Both the position numbers and the translations under genes were made by a program. Source: Saururus chinensis (taxonomy: Eukaryota > Streptophyta > Magnoliopsida > Piperales > Saururaceae). From it: DNA of 64,000 nucleotides. Where the stretch lies: the NCBI GenBank assembly GCA_035235625.1, contig CP141140.1, forward strand, positions 12,854,685 through 12,918,684. The letters run 5' to 3'. The notes beneath the pieces were generated by a model that worked only from the letters and a program-made list of their open reading frames with translations, was not told the origin of the DNA and did not search any database. Shown piece by piece: positions 14,201 through 26,402 of the stretch. Each line of letters opens with the position of its first letter. Position 1 is the stretch's first letter.

Positions 14201-17200
14201 TTATTGCCTTTCTTATGTGATGTTAACATTGATTTGGTGAGGAAGCGAGCAAAATTGAGCAGACAAATGATTTTATTTTCTGTTATGCAGGCCTGCAAAT
14301 GCTGCACAATATTATGAAGCAAAACCGTAGGAACTTTAGCAAAATACCTATAATTCGGAAGCTTTTAAAGGTTGGTAAATAAGCTGTAACAGTTCCTTGA
14401 ATGTTTAGGGGCTGTTTGGGGCACCCTTTGAAAAGGAAAGGGTTTTTCCCTCTGAGTGCAAAACGTCACATCAGAGGGAAATTCCCTTTTGACTCCCACC
14501 CTCCTCATGAGGAGTGTTGGAGTGGGAAGGCCTATACGGAGCCTTTCCTTTCTTTTTGACCATGTTGCCAAGCGTGCTCTTAAGATCTATTTTTATCTTT
14601 TGAGGGTTGCTATCTCCCAGTTTGAGTTGACATATGGTCCACATGGTTTTTCTGTTTCAAATAGTACAATCACATGTTTTGCACATCTGTTAGTGCTTAG
14701 ATAAGTAGTTGTCTCTGGTAATAAATGCATTAAAAATGGCATCCAGTTGGTGCATGTTTATTTGTCATGCTAGGAGATATTTGATTCTGTTTTTGACTCA
14801 GGTAATTGAGTATTTGGCTACCAAGGGAATCCTTACCTCCAACCACATAAATACACCTCCTCCTTGTGCTGGAATGGAAAGGTGATCCATTTGCTTGCCC
14901 ACCATGTTTTAACTTTTCTTTTCAGGCTCAGTTTTGTTGTTTCTTTACATTGATTTATGCCATCATTTTGATTCTGATTAGAGTCAAATATGGTGTAGAA
15001 TCCGTGTCCCTGACCCCAGATGTCTGGGATTAGGCACATGATAATGATGAATTTTTATTATGGAAAGACAAAATAAAGTTTGGAAAGGTTGCTATACTTG
15101 GGTCCCTTTTCTAACAACTTTGATATATACTAGATTCATTTCTTAATTTATGGCATTTAATCACTAACATTAGCTCAGTGTTGGTTCTGAGTATTCTTTG
15201 GCCATTTTTTTTAAGTATGCCTTCTAAGATCTAATATGCAAATAGTTTTTATTTTATTCTATGTTTACTGTATGTTTTTATGGTGTAGCTGACATTATTA
15301 TGTCCAATCACTATAAGGTTTTCCTTGTTTGGTTTGGCATTCTTATTGTAGTGTTTGCTTTCGCAGTTTTAAGGATTCAATGTTGGCATTGACTTGGCAT
15401 AATGATGTACAGGTAATGTTGTGGAAACTTTTATTTTTTTAAATCAGTGTCCGTTTAATTCAAAATAATCATGGGCATTCAAACAAAACGGTTAGAATTA
15501 GAATGGTCATGGCCATATGAACCAAAATGATTAAGTGAATAGGTTGTGGAGCCAAGTTTCTTGTTTTTGTAGAGTGGAAGTTCACTATTATATGAGGCAT
15601 CAATGGCTCAATTGCTCCATGCCTCATTGATAAGGGATAGTCTTGTGGATATCTAGTGGCATTAGCTGCGGCTGATCCTCTAGTCACCTTGTGAACTGTA
15701 CCTGATATGGCAACAGTTTGTGGTTATTGAAGATTCACGAAATCCGTGGCTTAAGACTTGAAAAGAGGCTGTGTTATCTTGTACAGGTCAAAGTATGATG
15801 GTTATTGGGCAACTTTGCCTTATATATGTACAGTATTATGATATACAGGTGGTTATCCTAAGGAATGCCCTCTGAGTTGGATATTTCGCCAATGCAATTC
15901 CCTTAAAATTTCATGCTTTTTTGTTGGTTGGATTTTATGCGATGTGAGTCTAAATCTCGAGTTTTGGACAGGAATTAATTGAAAAACAGAGAGAGCATAA
16001 TTACTTTCTCTTTGATAGTTCAGTTATTAATAAGGTTCCTTTCTTCGTCTGCTTGTTTTACCTACAGAATGCCCTCTGAGTTGGATATTTCACCAATGCA
16101 ATTCCCCTAAACTTTCATGCTTTTTTGTTGGTTGGATTTTATGTGTTGTGAGTCTAAATCTCGAGTTTTGGACAGGAAGGAATTGAAAAACAGAGAGAGC
16201 TTAATTACTTTCTCTGTGATATTTCAGTTATTAATAAGATTCCTTTCTTCGTTTGCTTTCTTTTCCTACAGGTTCATCAAATGGCTCGGAATTTCAGGGA
16301 TCAGTGGATTCCAAGAACAATCAAGAAAATTTATCCAGACAGGGATGACAATAGAGATTTATTGAGCGGCACCTATAATCAATTCCAAGTACCACATAAG
16401 CATTGGCATGATCATGCTGCCAGACCTTCTGATGCCATTTATTGCATTACGGCGTCAGATGCAGGATCCACTTCTCACAGTGCAAGTGTTACTTCTGAAG
16501 CACATTCTGTTGCTAATGGCAACTTGATAGATAGACCCAAGAGGGTACGCAAGCGTAAAAGCAGGTGGGACCAGCCTGAAGAAACAAAACTTCAGGGTTT
16601 TGTACAGCCATTTGATACTCAAAAAGTGGAAGCAGCTGACACAAGAACGAAACAGAGCATGAAGAAATTGGGTGTATGCGAGGGAAATGCAGATCAGATA
16701 ACTGTAACAACTAGCCAGTCAACACTTCAGCTAGATGATACATCAAGTGGGACCACTAATGAGGATGCACCTCCGGGGTTTTCATGTCCAAGTAATTCGC
16801 AGATTGTTTCGACCATCACATCTTCTAGTTGCGTTGCTGACACAGCTGTGGGACAACCACAACCTAGGTACCTTGGGCACTTGCCAGTGTCATATGGAAT
16901 CCCTTGGACTGTTGTCCAAGAGTTTGGAACTCCTGGAGCAGAAAAGGGTGGTCCGTGGACTGTTGCCCCAGGTGTGCCCTTCCATCCTTTTCCACCGTTA
17001 CCATCATATCCTCGTGAGACAAGAAGTTCTAGCGAATCACCCCAAGTTTCAGGTTCCCGGCAAAGTGAGTCTTCTGGTAGCCCTCGGGAAGTCATGGTGA
17101 CCAGGTGGTCTTCTACATCAGATGCTACCTTGTCAAAAAGATACTTTAGGCAACAGAAGTGGAACAATAAGGGGGGGAATCGCCACTTGCCTCCGTGGCT

Positions 17201-17294
17201 CCGGCGGCAGAGGGATGGATGGGCATTCCAAGATGACGGTGTAACTTGTATAGGAGACACACAAACAGGGGGATCCTGCGTCAGTGAAACCTGA
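337..17294 (+). CDS. ASHH2: Histone H3 lysine-36 methyltransferase, ASHH2/SDG8/EFS type
   Basis: Seventeen coding exons join in frame to 2160 codons: 337-3580, 3618-3810, 7055-7221, 7320-7399, 7500-7631, 7771-7887, 9079-9171, 9902-9979, 11969-12025, 12391-13264, 13355-13410, 13919-13998, 14097-14179, 14291-14370, 14802-14881, 15367-15412, 16272-17294. A long low-complexity N-terminal half with basic patches precedes a CW zinc finger (about residues 1117-1165; [11 protein letters not shown], later NCKW and FADC). The AWS cysteine cluster is at 1229-1272 and the SET domain at about 1273-1398, with NHSC at 1357-1360 and [10 protein letters not shown] at 1388-1397. Post-[11 protein letters not shown] starts at 1408. 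A helical segment at about 1700-1850 resembles TFIIS-N/LEDGF-type folds (inference). In Arabidopsis this protein writes H3K36me2/3 on transcribed chromatin and supports FLC expression and brassinosteroid and carotenoid genes. All catalytic motifs are intact. The 3580/3618 junction is the least certain. Confidence 0.93.
4824..5111. mobile_element. MITE-like element in an ASHH2 intron
   Basis: The left edge GGGACTGTTTATTTAG and the reverse complement of the right edge (GAGATTGTTTGTTTACTTA) form an imperfect terminal inverted repeat around about 290 bp with no coding capacity. Internally the segment is partly self-complementary (AGCTAGATTC-type pieces occur on both strands). I could not identify a clean target duplication, so the superfamily (hAT or Harbinger) is open. 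Confidence 0.45.
5190..5470 (+). mobile_element. LTR-retrotransposon edge fragment (fossil)
   Basis: The stretch contains AAGTCCTTAGTATT, a TTTAGTC...TATACG block, and a CATCAGAGCCAG motif. The last is reminiscent of the Met-tRNA primer-binding context next to Copia LTRs. A related block (AAGTCCTTAGTATTAG) recurs at about 10862-10920 in another ASHH2 intron, so it is a dispersed family. Only fragments remain and no coding domain is visible. Confidence 0.3.
7637..7665 (+). repeat. (CT)n microsatellite right after an ASHH2 donor
   Basis: An uninterrupted CT dinucleotide run starts a few bases inside the 139-bp intron between the AWS exon and the first SET exon. A long C/U-rich tract this near the donor may influence recognition of the short intron. 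That role is inference. Confidence 0.8.
9980..11968 (+). other. Long ASHH2 intron inside the SET domain
   Basis: The intron follows the NHSC exon (…RTEK) and precedes [10 protein letters not shown]. It carries the second copy of the 5.2-kb LTR-like block near 10862-10920, a CT run at about 11207-11235, two tandem 138-140-bp units at 11239-11518, and a short TATG/TATA run near 11570-11600. No ORF with family resemblance was seen. Confidence 0.65.
11239..11518. repeat. Two tandem about 138-bp units with GA microsatellite heads
   Basis: Each unit starts with a (GA)n/GGGAGG purine tract. It continues with ATCATAACTCAGCGACC, a CAGGTTTAACTCACC segment and GTGTCAGATCTTGATC, then ACGGCT. The second unit starts at 11377. 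The copies are nearly identical outside the microsatellite, so the duplication is recent. A CT run just upstream is complementary to the GA heads and could form a hairpin or triplex. Confidence 0.85.
14407..14583. mobile_element. Small hAT-like MITE in an ASHH2 intron
   Basis: The left end GGGGCTGTTTGGGGCAC and the reverse complement of the right end (AAGAGCACGCTTGGCAAC) are similar, and sub-terminal AAAGGAAAGG / CCTTTCCTTT also pair. A shorter internal pair (ACTCCCACCCTCCTCATGAG with GGAGTGTTGGAGTGGGA) adds to the hairpin. It has no coding content and the target duplication is unclear. Confidence 0.45.
15864..16271 (+). repeat. Exact-length 204-bp tandem duplication carrying the last ASHH2 splice acceptor
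   Basis: Copy 1 is 15864-16067 and copy 2 is 16068-16271, each 204 bp and about 90% alike by eye. Both begin AATGCCCTCTGAGTTGG and end in a pyrimidine tract plus CCTACAG. Copy 2 ends exactly at the start of the last coding exon (16272). Copy 1 is therefore a second branchpoint/acceptor set 204 nt upstream. Confidence 0.9.
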
Positions 17295-20200
17295 AGCACA
17301 GCATCAGTAGCAGTGAAGCTGATAATTGTGCCTCGGCGGAAAGGCTACAAGCGCAAGGTCAAAACCCACATTAATTATAGACAGTGTAAACTTCTTTTAA
17401 TTTTCTTTTCCATGCGTTCTTTCTTTTGTCTATTCATCAATTCTTTTTTTTGTGTTCAATTTGCATTCAATTCATGTAATATCACAGAATTTTTAGGGGA
17501 AATCAATGTTGTTGCTCTTGGATCCTCTTGCTTCCTCGGAACACAAGCAACTTATCTGATTGAACGATACTTGATATCCTGACATGTACAGGGAACACCA
17601 GCCACTTGGGCAATAATCGTGAGTCCAAGTTAACATGTAAAGCAAAATTTCCTTGCCATGTAAAAAATCCTCTAATCCCATAAATATTTGAGCTTGAATC
17701 AGCTGTGGGGACTGCGGCCATGGAGGCGGGGCTGGGCCCGGTTTCCTTGGCCTCCTGAGTCCTGATGTTGAGTCCCGGACACCGGTACTCGTTCGTCCAC
17801 ACCACCTTACACCATTCTCGAATGTCCGAACGAATTTTTAACTGAGAAAAATATCTAATGTTGACGAGACAATTTTCTTGGTGGGGGCCCGAATCTACTT
17901 TCCGAAGATTTAATACAGCAACTGAGAGCTGACTGATAACTGATTCGCTCAACGCTAAAAGTACTGCCAATATTCTAGTGCATGTACCCTACAAAGTCGG
18001 GCCCAGGCCCATGTTCATGCGCGATAAACCGGAGAAAAAAAAAATTCGCGGACCCTCTGGGACCTTTCAGCAGCACGTCGTCTACAGCGACAGGAGTCGG
18101 ACGTGGGCTTAAAATCTAACATGCATGGATTTGGTGGCCGACAGGGGGCCTGGGTGCTATCAATTTTTTTATTGGGAAATATCTCATTTGCACGTGTTTG
18201 GTCGCCGACGTGGCCACTTTATCCGCGGTCCTTGTCCCGGTGGGCTCAAATTCGGCGTGGACGGTGGGACGAGGGGAGCGTGGGCCGTTAATTCGGCGCT
18301 CTGCCCACCGACGGGGTTGTGTTGTTTATATCTTCCGCGAGCCCAGCCACTACCGCAGCGCCGGTAACACGTGACGTCAGGTAAGAGAACGTTTTCGTGG
18401 TGGGCCCGCCACTACCGCAGCTCCGCTCCGGAACCGAGCGAATTGCGTGATTAGATGTTGGGTCGGTAGTTGAGGCCCAGATAAGGCTTAGCCCAACTAT
18501 CTGCCACCAAAGATGATTTGCTGTCTCTTTCTCTCCTCCTCTCAAAGTGCATCTATTCATTCATTGCAGTACGATTTTAACCATTGGTGGGTCGACACCG
18601 GCCGTTATATCACAACGATCAGAAGAGTTTTTCATGCTCGCTGTTTACCGTTAGCCAAGTTTAAGGAATATATTCGAAGTGTCCATTTTTCAGATCGATT
18701 CGTGTGTTAGTGTATGCGTTGTCCATCTAAAAAATAAACGATTCACTTAGCATTTTTTTATGCTCGGCTCATTATGAAACATGAAAACGCTTCCCATATA
18801 ATCATAACATTCAATAGAGGGTGGGCAACAGGCAGGTGAAATTACCATCAAACAATAAAAAGAGCGAGGTGAAAATGGGCAATCTGAAGATTTTCATGGG
18901 GGACATTTTGTGCATGCTAAGATATCACTAGGCTGTTGCTTTTGCAATTGGGTACACTAGTCTTGCTTCTGCAAATAATTTGGCTTCATGTCATGACTAT
19001 CCTCTGATGTGCACCCAAATCAGATTATTGGTCGTCGTCACTCAATATGGACGGCAACTAAATATGTAGGGTGTTGTAGATACACCCACCAAGTTTTTGG
19101 AACAAGGAATTGGCTGCATATAACCAAGTGGTGTAAGGTTCCGGTTATTAGCATAATGTAGCAGCTGACGTGGATCAAAAGCTATTAGTGTCTCATAAAA
19201 GAAACTCCAAACTTGACATTATTGGGGCAAGGAAGATAATCCCAGCAACATATGAATCACAAAATTTTCCTGTTTCCATTTTTTTTTGCATGAAAATCTT
19301 GAGCAAGTCTTTTTTTATGATTGGATGTAACTTTTTACTGAAAAAAATGAAATAATAAATTAGTTAATGTAAAAGTAATATGTGTGTTTCGTCGGTGTGC
19401 GTTAGATCACGGGGCGGGCAGGTACGTCAATGAAAACAACTTTGTTCAATGTGGTCAAAAAGCTAGTAGCTCCTTCATCTGATCTTAGTATTTAGCGTTG
19501 AGTTAGGGCTAAAGAAAGCTCTAAATGGAATGGTTGTCTACTCTTATGATCGTTACCACATATGTAGACCCAGCAACGACACCATAGTAGAATGTTAATT
19601 GTCTAATCCTTGACCTAATTGTTCACAGCATAATCTTCACGTTAAATTTGACGTGTGGGGCTGTTCATGCTAACTTTGTAACCGACGCTCTAACAAACCC
19701 CCAAGATAAAGCATTAGTGCGGCGCTATGATTGTCAGATTTAAGCAAAATTATACGTCAGCAGCAGGCAACCGGAAACCGTGATTGAGGGGTCACTGCTT
19801 GCAGCGGCGGTGGCCGGATCTGACATTACAGTGTTCGCGGTCTGCAGATGGGTCCTACCTTTTGGTTCTTTTCATTACTTCGTTGGGAAACCGGTTAATC
19901 TTTGCATTAGTACCTAATCACGTCTACAAGTACTAATTTCTTTTCAGCTGTTATTCACGTGAATGGCAGACAACCCATGATGCTGGCTAATTGCTGCGCT
20001 AACAGGATCACTTGTTTGATCATGATGCATAAAACAGTTGGTGTCACTTGGTCCCATCAGATAATGAAAGTTATGCTACATATGAATATAATACTGCCCC
20101 CTGTGCATCGTGGAATTGACTTCCACCAGACAGGCAATGTGCTCTCTCTTGTCTCCTCTTTCCCCTATTTGAAATGCGCATCAATGGGGGAGAGCATATC

Positions 20201-22540
20201 CTTCCAAGAGAGAATGTTGAATGTTAGAATGTGGGCGAGTAGAACGTGGTCATGGCAGTTGTTGAACACAGTGAAAAAAATGTTTTAAGCGAAGATAGTG
20301 ATCAGCCGAGCGCCGAGAGTAAGGAATGTGAGGCGTTTATTTTTAAGATCAGTGATGCACATGTTAGTACAAGTTACTATAAATAATATTTATATTAACG
20401 TACACCAATGTGTGTATCGTCGATTTTAAAAATAAACACCTCATGGATATTCTTTACGCTCAGCTCATAATGAACATTGAACGTAAAAAAACGCTTCAGA
20501 CGAGGTACACTGAATTAATACAGTAATATCCTTGGGATTTCTGATCAACAGGCTTAAGATGTCCTGCAAATTAGGTCATCAAGGAAGCAGATGGAGTGCC
20601 CGTGACGACACAAACGGTTACCCTAAGTTATCTGTTTCTCAAGGAATGGCCCTTCTACTAAAACAATACAGCTTTTTGGTCATCGAAGAGACGGAGGACC
20701 TCCAATAGATTTGATTAGAGATAAAGATAATTAAATGTTACGTATAAATTTTCCTATGACGTGATGGGAAGATTTTTTATGTTCTTCACTTTCAAATTAA
20801 GGTGTGCATGAGAGCCCTATCTCATAGGGCACATGCTAGGGCACATTTGTGTCAGCCCACATATATCGTCAATCTTTATACTAAGCTCATTATCAATCAG
20901 AAATAATAATATATATTACAATCATCATTAATGTGATATAAATTTAAGGTGCCATCCATCCTCCTCTGACGGGTGCAATTTTAAGCAAGGTATCAATCAA
21001 TGAATTAAAAACCAGAATAATCAATTCAATTGAGGGACAGAATGGCGGGAACCACTTAATAAATGATGGTTAACCTGTTAGGGCTAAGTGGGAGGAGAGT
21101 GATTACAAGAATCGGTCAAGTGGTTGCCTGGATTAGACCTGTAACATATTTAGATGAAAATGATATCAAATCGTCCTCAGTTTCCTCCGCCGATCTCAGG
21201 CCAATGGGTCAACTCACACATGCTACCGCAGCCAAACGTGCCAATGTCACACCACATGGCCATCGTCCCCACAACAATAATGGGACAAGATGGCAAGCTT
21301 TCACGTGGGAGGCCTTTCCAGATATTAAATTACTCCCTCAAATCAAACCTTTGGTTTGCCTAATGATTATGAGCTTAATTACCTGAGGCGGTGTAAAGGC
21401 AAAGAGAGGTTGACCCACATAAGTAAAATTAATTAAGAATGGATTAACGAGTTAATCTAAAAGGGACGGTGGCTGGAAGTATCCCATCATGTCAGCTTAC
21501 AAGTACAAATACAGGTAGAGTTGATTGATGGCTTTGGTATTCTGTTTTGGTAGGCAAGACAGCAAAAACAGAAGGCAAGCAAGCCATCAGCGTCCGAGAA
21601 CATGCGTCTACTACGCTCTCTCCTTTTAATAACAAATTTTTTAATCATTAAATGAAATACCACTAATTTAATTGATTTGTGATTCAATTCATGTATGTTG
21701 CGTATCACACATGCATAATCGCAACCAATAATCAATTTCCAGCCACACAAATCTGTATTAATATATGGGCATGGCAACATATACAAAGTGACAATAATGG
21801 GTATTTGTCGTAAGAGTCGATTATTAGACGTATCTACCAATGTTGGGCCCGTAGTAGGTGAAGGGATACTTTTGAGTTTTGACTGGAGCCTCCCGTCCTT
21901 CCCCAAGTCCGACCCACGAGCCCACGACCTTTTAGTTACAACTTACCTCTCTTTTTCCTAACTGAAATCAAACAAGTGGCCCGGCCCAATAGGCCCCCAC
22001 AGTTTTCCGTGAGATCGATTGATTGGGGGCATTTTGGTCAACTGGGCTAATCTCTGTGTCTGAGCGAGGAGATGAGATGATGAGACACTGAAACAGTTTT
22101 TATAATAATGACTGTAATACGAGTCAATAAGTAGAGATTAGAGATGATAAAACAAGGCGCGCCTCGCCCCTTCCCTTTCACGCATGAAAAGGCAAGAAAA
22201 TGGCGGAAGCTTTCTGAACAGAGCGCAGTTAATGTGGAGTGGCGGAGAGCCTCATCATCCCTTTCCCTCCTGAGTCCTGCCCTCCTTATTAATAAATTTG
22301 AGGGGTGCTTTTTCCCTCCCAAAGTGTAGTTGTAGGAGTTGGTCTCTAGCCATGGACGGAGTTGGACCATCCCCCTCCCAAAGTATGAGTGTCGGCAACA
22401 TTCATGCGGAGTTCATGTGACGACGCACAGGCCGCTAAAAGGAGTGCGGCAGAAAGTATCAGTTAGCGATATCAGGCGAGGGAGCAGAGCCGAGGGAAGA
22501 GGATCTTACTTAAGAGGAAGAAGAGGAGGAGGAGAGGAAG
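17295..22540. other. Intergenic region between ASHH2 and the USP-kinase gene
   Basis: No supported gene. A CpG-rich patch lies at about 18000-18450 with a bZIP-type site. A dispersed repeat pair occurs at about 18725-18800 and 20410-20490 (AAAATAAAC…GCTCRGCTCAT…AACGCTTC). The rest is AT-rich with short random ORFs. The last 500 bp are purine-rich and include the leader of the kinase gene, with poly-GAAGAGG just before its ATG. Confidence 0.6.
18368..18379. promoter_or_regulatory. Composite bZIP site: G-box fused to TGACGTCA
   Basis: CACGTGACGTCA joins a G-box (CACGTG) and a perfect palindromic C-box/CRE-like TGACGTCA sharing TG. It sits in a CpG-rich patch between two CACTACCGCAGC copies (about 18348 and 18409). 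Such sites bind bZIP factors in plants. No start of a gene follows nearby, so its target is unknown. Confidence 0.45.
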
Positions 22541-25500
22541 ATGAAGATGGTGATTAGACCAGAAGGGTCTGAGGAAGGAGGGCAAGGGAGCCTTTCCATG
22601 AACAGAACAGTGGTGGTGGGGGTGAAACTGGACCAGCCCAGCAAGGAATTGCTCACCTGGGCTCTTGTCAAGGTTGCCCAGCCGGGGGATCGGGTGGTCG
22701 CCCTCCATGTCCTTGATCCCGATGGTAATTAATTATGGATTCAAATCAAGTTTTGTATTTTTTCGGCTTTTTTTTAACTTGTTTAATGACAAAGTTTGCA
22801 TTTTTTTCTCCTCACAATCTAATGTACCTTGTGGAAGCAGAGTTACTGGATCGGGAGGGGCAATCCTCGCTCCTGTCACTGGTGAAGGCATTTGACACCG
22901 TTCTGGCTGTGTACGAAGGGTTCTGCAATCTGAAACAGGTGGATTTGAAGCTGAAGATCTGCAGGGGGTCGTCGGTGAGGAAAGTGCTAGTGAAGGAAGC
23001 CAAAGCGTTCGCCGCTTGCAAGGTCATTTTGGGCGTCGCTAGTACAAGCCGCCCCATTGGGTATGTATTTTCAAACTCCCGACTTCACCCAACCATTCAT
23101 TTCGTGTTTCAAACAACTTTTGTTTGGATTCAGTTTTTTGTCTCTTTTGGTCTGTAAAATTTTACTGGTCCTTTGCTGGGGGCTGGCGCTGTTTTTTCCT
23201 TACTATCTTTATTCATTTACTGACGACTGAAATTGGGTGTCCGCGGGAGTCCCTTTTTTTTTCGCAATTCAATTGAAGATGACCTAAGGCTTTTGTAATG
23301 TCCCAGTCATATATGATAGAACAGAATCCTTCCTCCTATCCTTTTGTTGAATTGATGGACAGAGTTAAAATGCAGCAAATCTCTTCTAATATTGATCCCA
23401 AATTTATCCTACTCTTTCTTAGAGTTTAAGTGAATTTTGGTGCTGAAATATTCAGATTCACGGCCTCGATTGCTAAATACTGTTCAAGGAAACTTCCCCG
23501 TGAATGCTATGTTCTAGCTGTGAACAATGGCAAGGTGGTATATCAAAGAGAAGGCTTTCCAAACTCATCAGGTATCCTTTTGTTATCTTTGTTTTCATAT
23601 TCTAATTTCTTTTGAATCCCTCTCTATTAATCTACAACTTCTTGTTTTCCTATTAAATTTGCAGGTAACTTTAAAGGGGATCGTCAAGTTGTATCTGGCT
23701 TGTTCGGTGTTTTTCATCGGAGTCTGAGTAAGAACTCCAAATCTTCAAACATAAAACTTCTCGAGTACCCGTCACCTAATCCAAATTCGAAGAAGGCTGA
23801 AGATCAGAAAATTCAAGACAAAGCTTTGGGAAATGTAGATGCTATCAATGGTTTACATGAAGATCTTATCACTAAACAACCTCCAAAGAAGAAATGTTCC
23901 ATTTGCTCTCGGTTCTCTGTATTATCGGAAGATGCGCTCTGCCATGACCCTCCGGAACCTGACCGTCCCAGCTGCGATGAACCCACAGGGGGTGGCACCA
24001 CTACATCCGACGATTCATTGGCTCTAGTACCTGTACAGGGCCCGGATGCTGCAACAAGCTCAGTGTCGCTCTTGGTTAAAGAAGTATCTGAAGTGAAACC
24101 TGGTTGGCCGCTACTTCGTCGTGCATTTTTGTCGGACAGAAAAACTCCGGAAAAGCGGAAAGGCAGACGTATCTCGGTTGTTCAGTGGGCATTGCGTCTA
24201 CCTAGTAGGCAGCACTCTTCTGCAGCCGTTCATCCAGATCATAAGTCCGTCAAAATGAAAGACTCAGCTGCGACCAGTTTGGATGGAGAGAGTGGGGCAA
24301 TGGTTTTAGTTGGAGACCCTGCTTCTCCAGCTTTCGAAGTAATTAATGATGTGGAGCCAAAAATCATTCCAAAGGAGTTGGAGTATCTTCATGCAAAGTA
24401 TTCTGCTACTTGCAGACTATTCAACTACCAGGAGCTAGCGCGTGCCACTTCCAATTTTTCACCAGGTTTGTTTTCTTTATTGTACATCCAATGCAGATGC
24501 TGTTTTGTTGAATTTTAAAGAAATTGATTATTTCTTTTTGGTCTTTCCAGAGAATTTCATTGGAAAAGGAGGAACTAGCAGAGTTTACAGGGGTTGTCTT
24601 CCTGATGGCAAGGAATTGGCTGTGAAAATTTTGAAGCCATCTGAAGACGTAGTTCAAGAATTCATTCTGGAGATTGAGATTATCACCACTGTAACGCACA
24701 AGAACATAATTGCACTGTTTGGATTTTGCTTTGAAGACAATAATCTTCTCTTGGTCTATGATTTTTTATCAAGAGGAAGTTTGGAAGAAAACCTTCATGG
24801 TGAATTACTTAAGTTGATGGCAATTGGCACCTAATGTTTTGATACGAGTATTTTCTTGTGTTCAAATGCCTGATTTGGATTTTATCTTGTCGACAGGTAA
24901 GAAAAACGAGCGTGTACTTGGTTGGGAGGAGAGATATAAGGTGGCCTTAGGTGTAGCAGAAGCTCTGGACTATTTGCATAGCAGGAGTGATCAGCCTGTA
25001 ATCCACAGGGATGTGAAATCATCAAATATACTTTTGTCAGATGATTATGAGCCTCAGGTACTGTAGTTTTTTTAAAAATCAATTTATCTGGAGTGGGGAA
25101 AAATATAACAACTGAATGTTTACTAATGAGAATGGATTAAAATTTTGTTGGAGAAGCTGAAATTTCTTTTTGTTGTGACTCCAGTTATCTGACTTTGGAC
25201 TTGCTAAGTGGGCTTCAGCTTCCTCTGGTCACATAACTTGCGGTGATGTTGCTGGCACATTTGGGTTCGTGCCTATTTTCAACTATTTAATCGAGTGTCA
25301 ATTTGTCACATGTTGAAATTTCGTATGTGAAATGTGTTTCACTCTTGTAGATATCTGGCTCCAGAGTATTTCATGTATGGAAAGGTTACTGATAAGATTG
25401 ATGTGTATGCATTTGGAGTTGTGATTCTTGAACTTCTTTCTGGAAGAAAACCCATTAGCAACGAGCATCCTAAAGGACAGGAGAGTCTGGTGATGTGGGT

Positions 25501-26402
25501 ATGTTCCTACATGCAATACATCATATGTTTGTAAGCTGGTTCTTTCCCTTAATCTGCATTCTGAACTCTGAATGGTTCATTGTACATGACATCCAGGCCA
25601 AGCCGATTCTGTCAAGTGGAAAGTATATGCAGCTGTTGGATCCGCTTTTGGGAGACCTGTTTGACAAAGATCAAATAGACAAAATGGTTATGGCTGCTTC
25701 CCTTTGCATTCGAAGGGCACCTCGATTTCGACCTCGTATGGGCACAGTAAGTAATAACTGATGTCAGAAAAAAATAAACTTATCTGCTATCATTATTGAT
25801 AAATATTAAATGTGGTTCTTTTTCTTTTGGTTTGAGGTGATTAATGTTTCTAGTCCAATAAGCTTTACATGGAGCTTTACACAGTAAAGCCTTACTCTAT
25901 AGGGGCTTATTCTGATCTGTTGATAGCTGAGTTTTCTATTCTGTTGATGGTGAGATCATAAAATGCACTTGTTTGCTTATAGCCTGATAGCTCTTTTCTA
26001 GTCATTTTCCATTAAACAATGGCCATGCGCTTAAAACTGTGGCTTTAATTATCAAACTTAGGTTTGGGTATCCTTTTTTTTCGTACATTACAACTTTTAT
26101 CTTATCAGTCATTACAAATTTGTATTTAAATCCCACAGATCTTAAAGCTACTGCAAGGGGACAAAGAAGTGATGAAGTGGGCGAAATTGCAAGTTAATAC
26201 TTCAGAGGAATTGGATGTGATTGACGAAGATTCATTTCCTGTGTCCAATATCCAATCTTATCTTACTCTCGCGTTGCTTGATGTGGAGGACGACGCTCTT
26301 TCTGTAAGCAGTACAGAGCCAAGCGTCCATTACCTGACTGCCAATAAATCATTGGAAGATTATTTGCAGGGCAGATGGAGTCGGTCTTCAAGCTTTGATT
26401 GA
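22541..26402 (+). CDS. Receptor-like cytoplasmic kinase with N-terminal universal stress protein (USP) domain
   Basis: Ten exons join in frame to 791 codons: 22541-22724, 22841-23060, 23456-23571, 23665-24465, 24551-24799, 24897-25057, 25185-25264, 25351-25498, 25597-25746, 26139-26402. Residues about 20-170 match the plant RLCK USP domain ([20 protein letters not shown]… and [15 protein letters not shown]). A variable Ser/Lys/Pro-rich linker follows. The kinase domain (about 441-720) has [14 protein letters not shown] (K466), HRD (560-562), DFG (580-582) and APEY, so it should be active. There is no signal peptide or membrane span, so a cytosolic RLCK VI/VII-like relative is likely. Family members act in stress or developmental signalling; the substrate is unknown. 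Confidence 0.92.

Noticed and set aside
16727-17299. A 190-codon minus-strand ORF opposite the last ASHH2 exon
   Set aside because: Shadow of the plus-strand exon, which continues the frame of the preceding 16 exons.
17503-17970. A 155-codon minus-strand ORF just past the ASHH2 stop
   Set aside because: No domain, no codon bias and no splice logic; it overlaps the likely ASHH2 3'UTR and reads like chance.
19959-20288. A 109-codon ORF in the 17.3-22.5 kb intergenic region
   Set aside because: Composition is random, with no recognisable motif and no promoter or poly(A) context.
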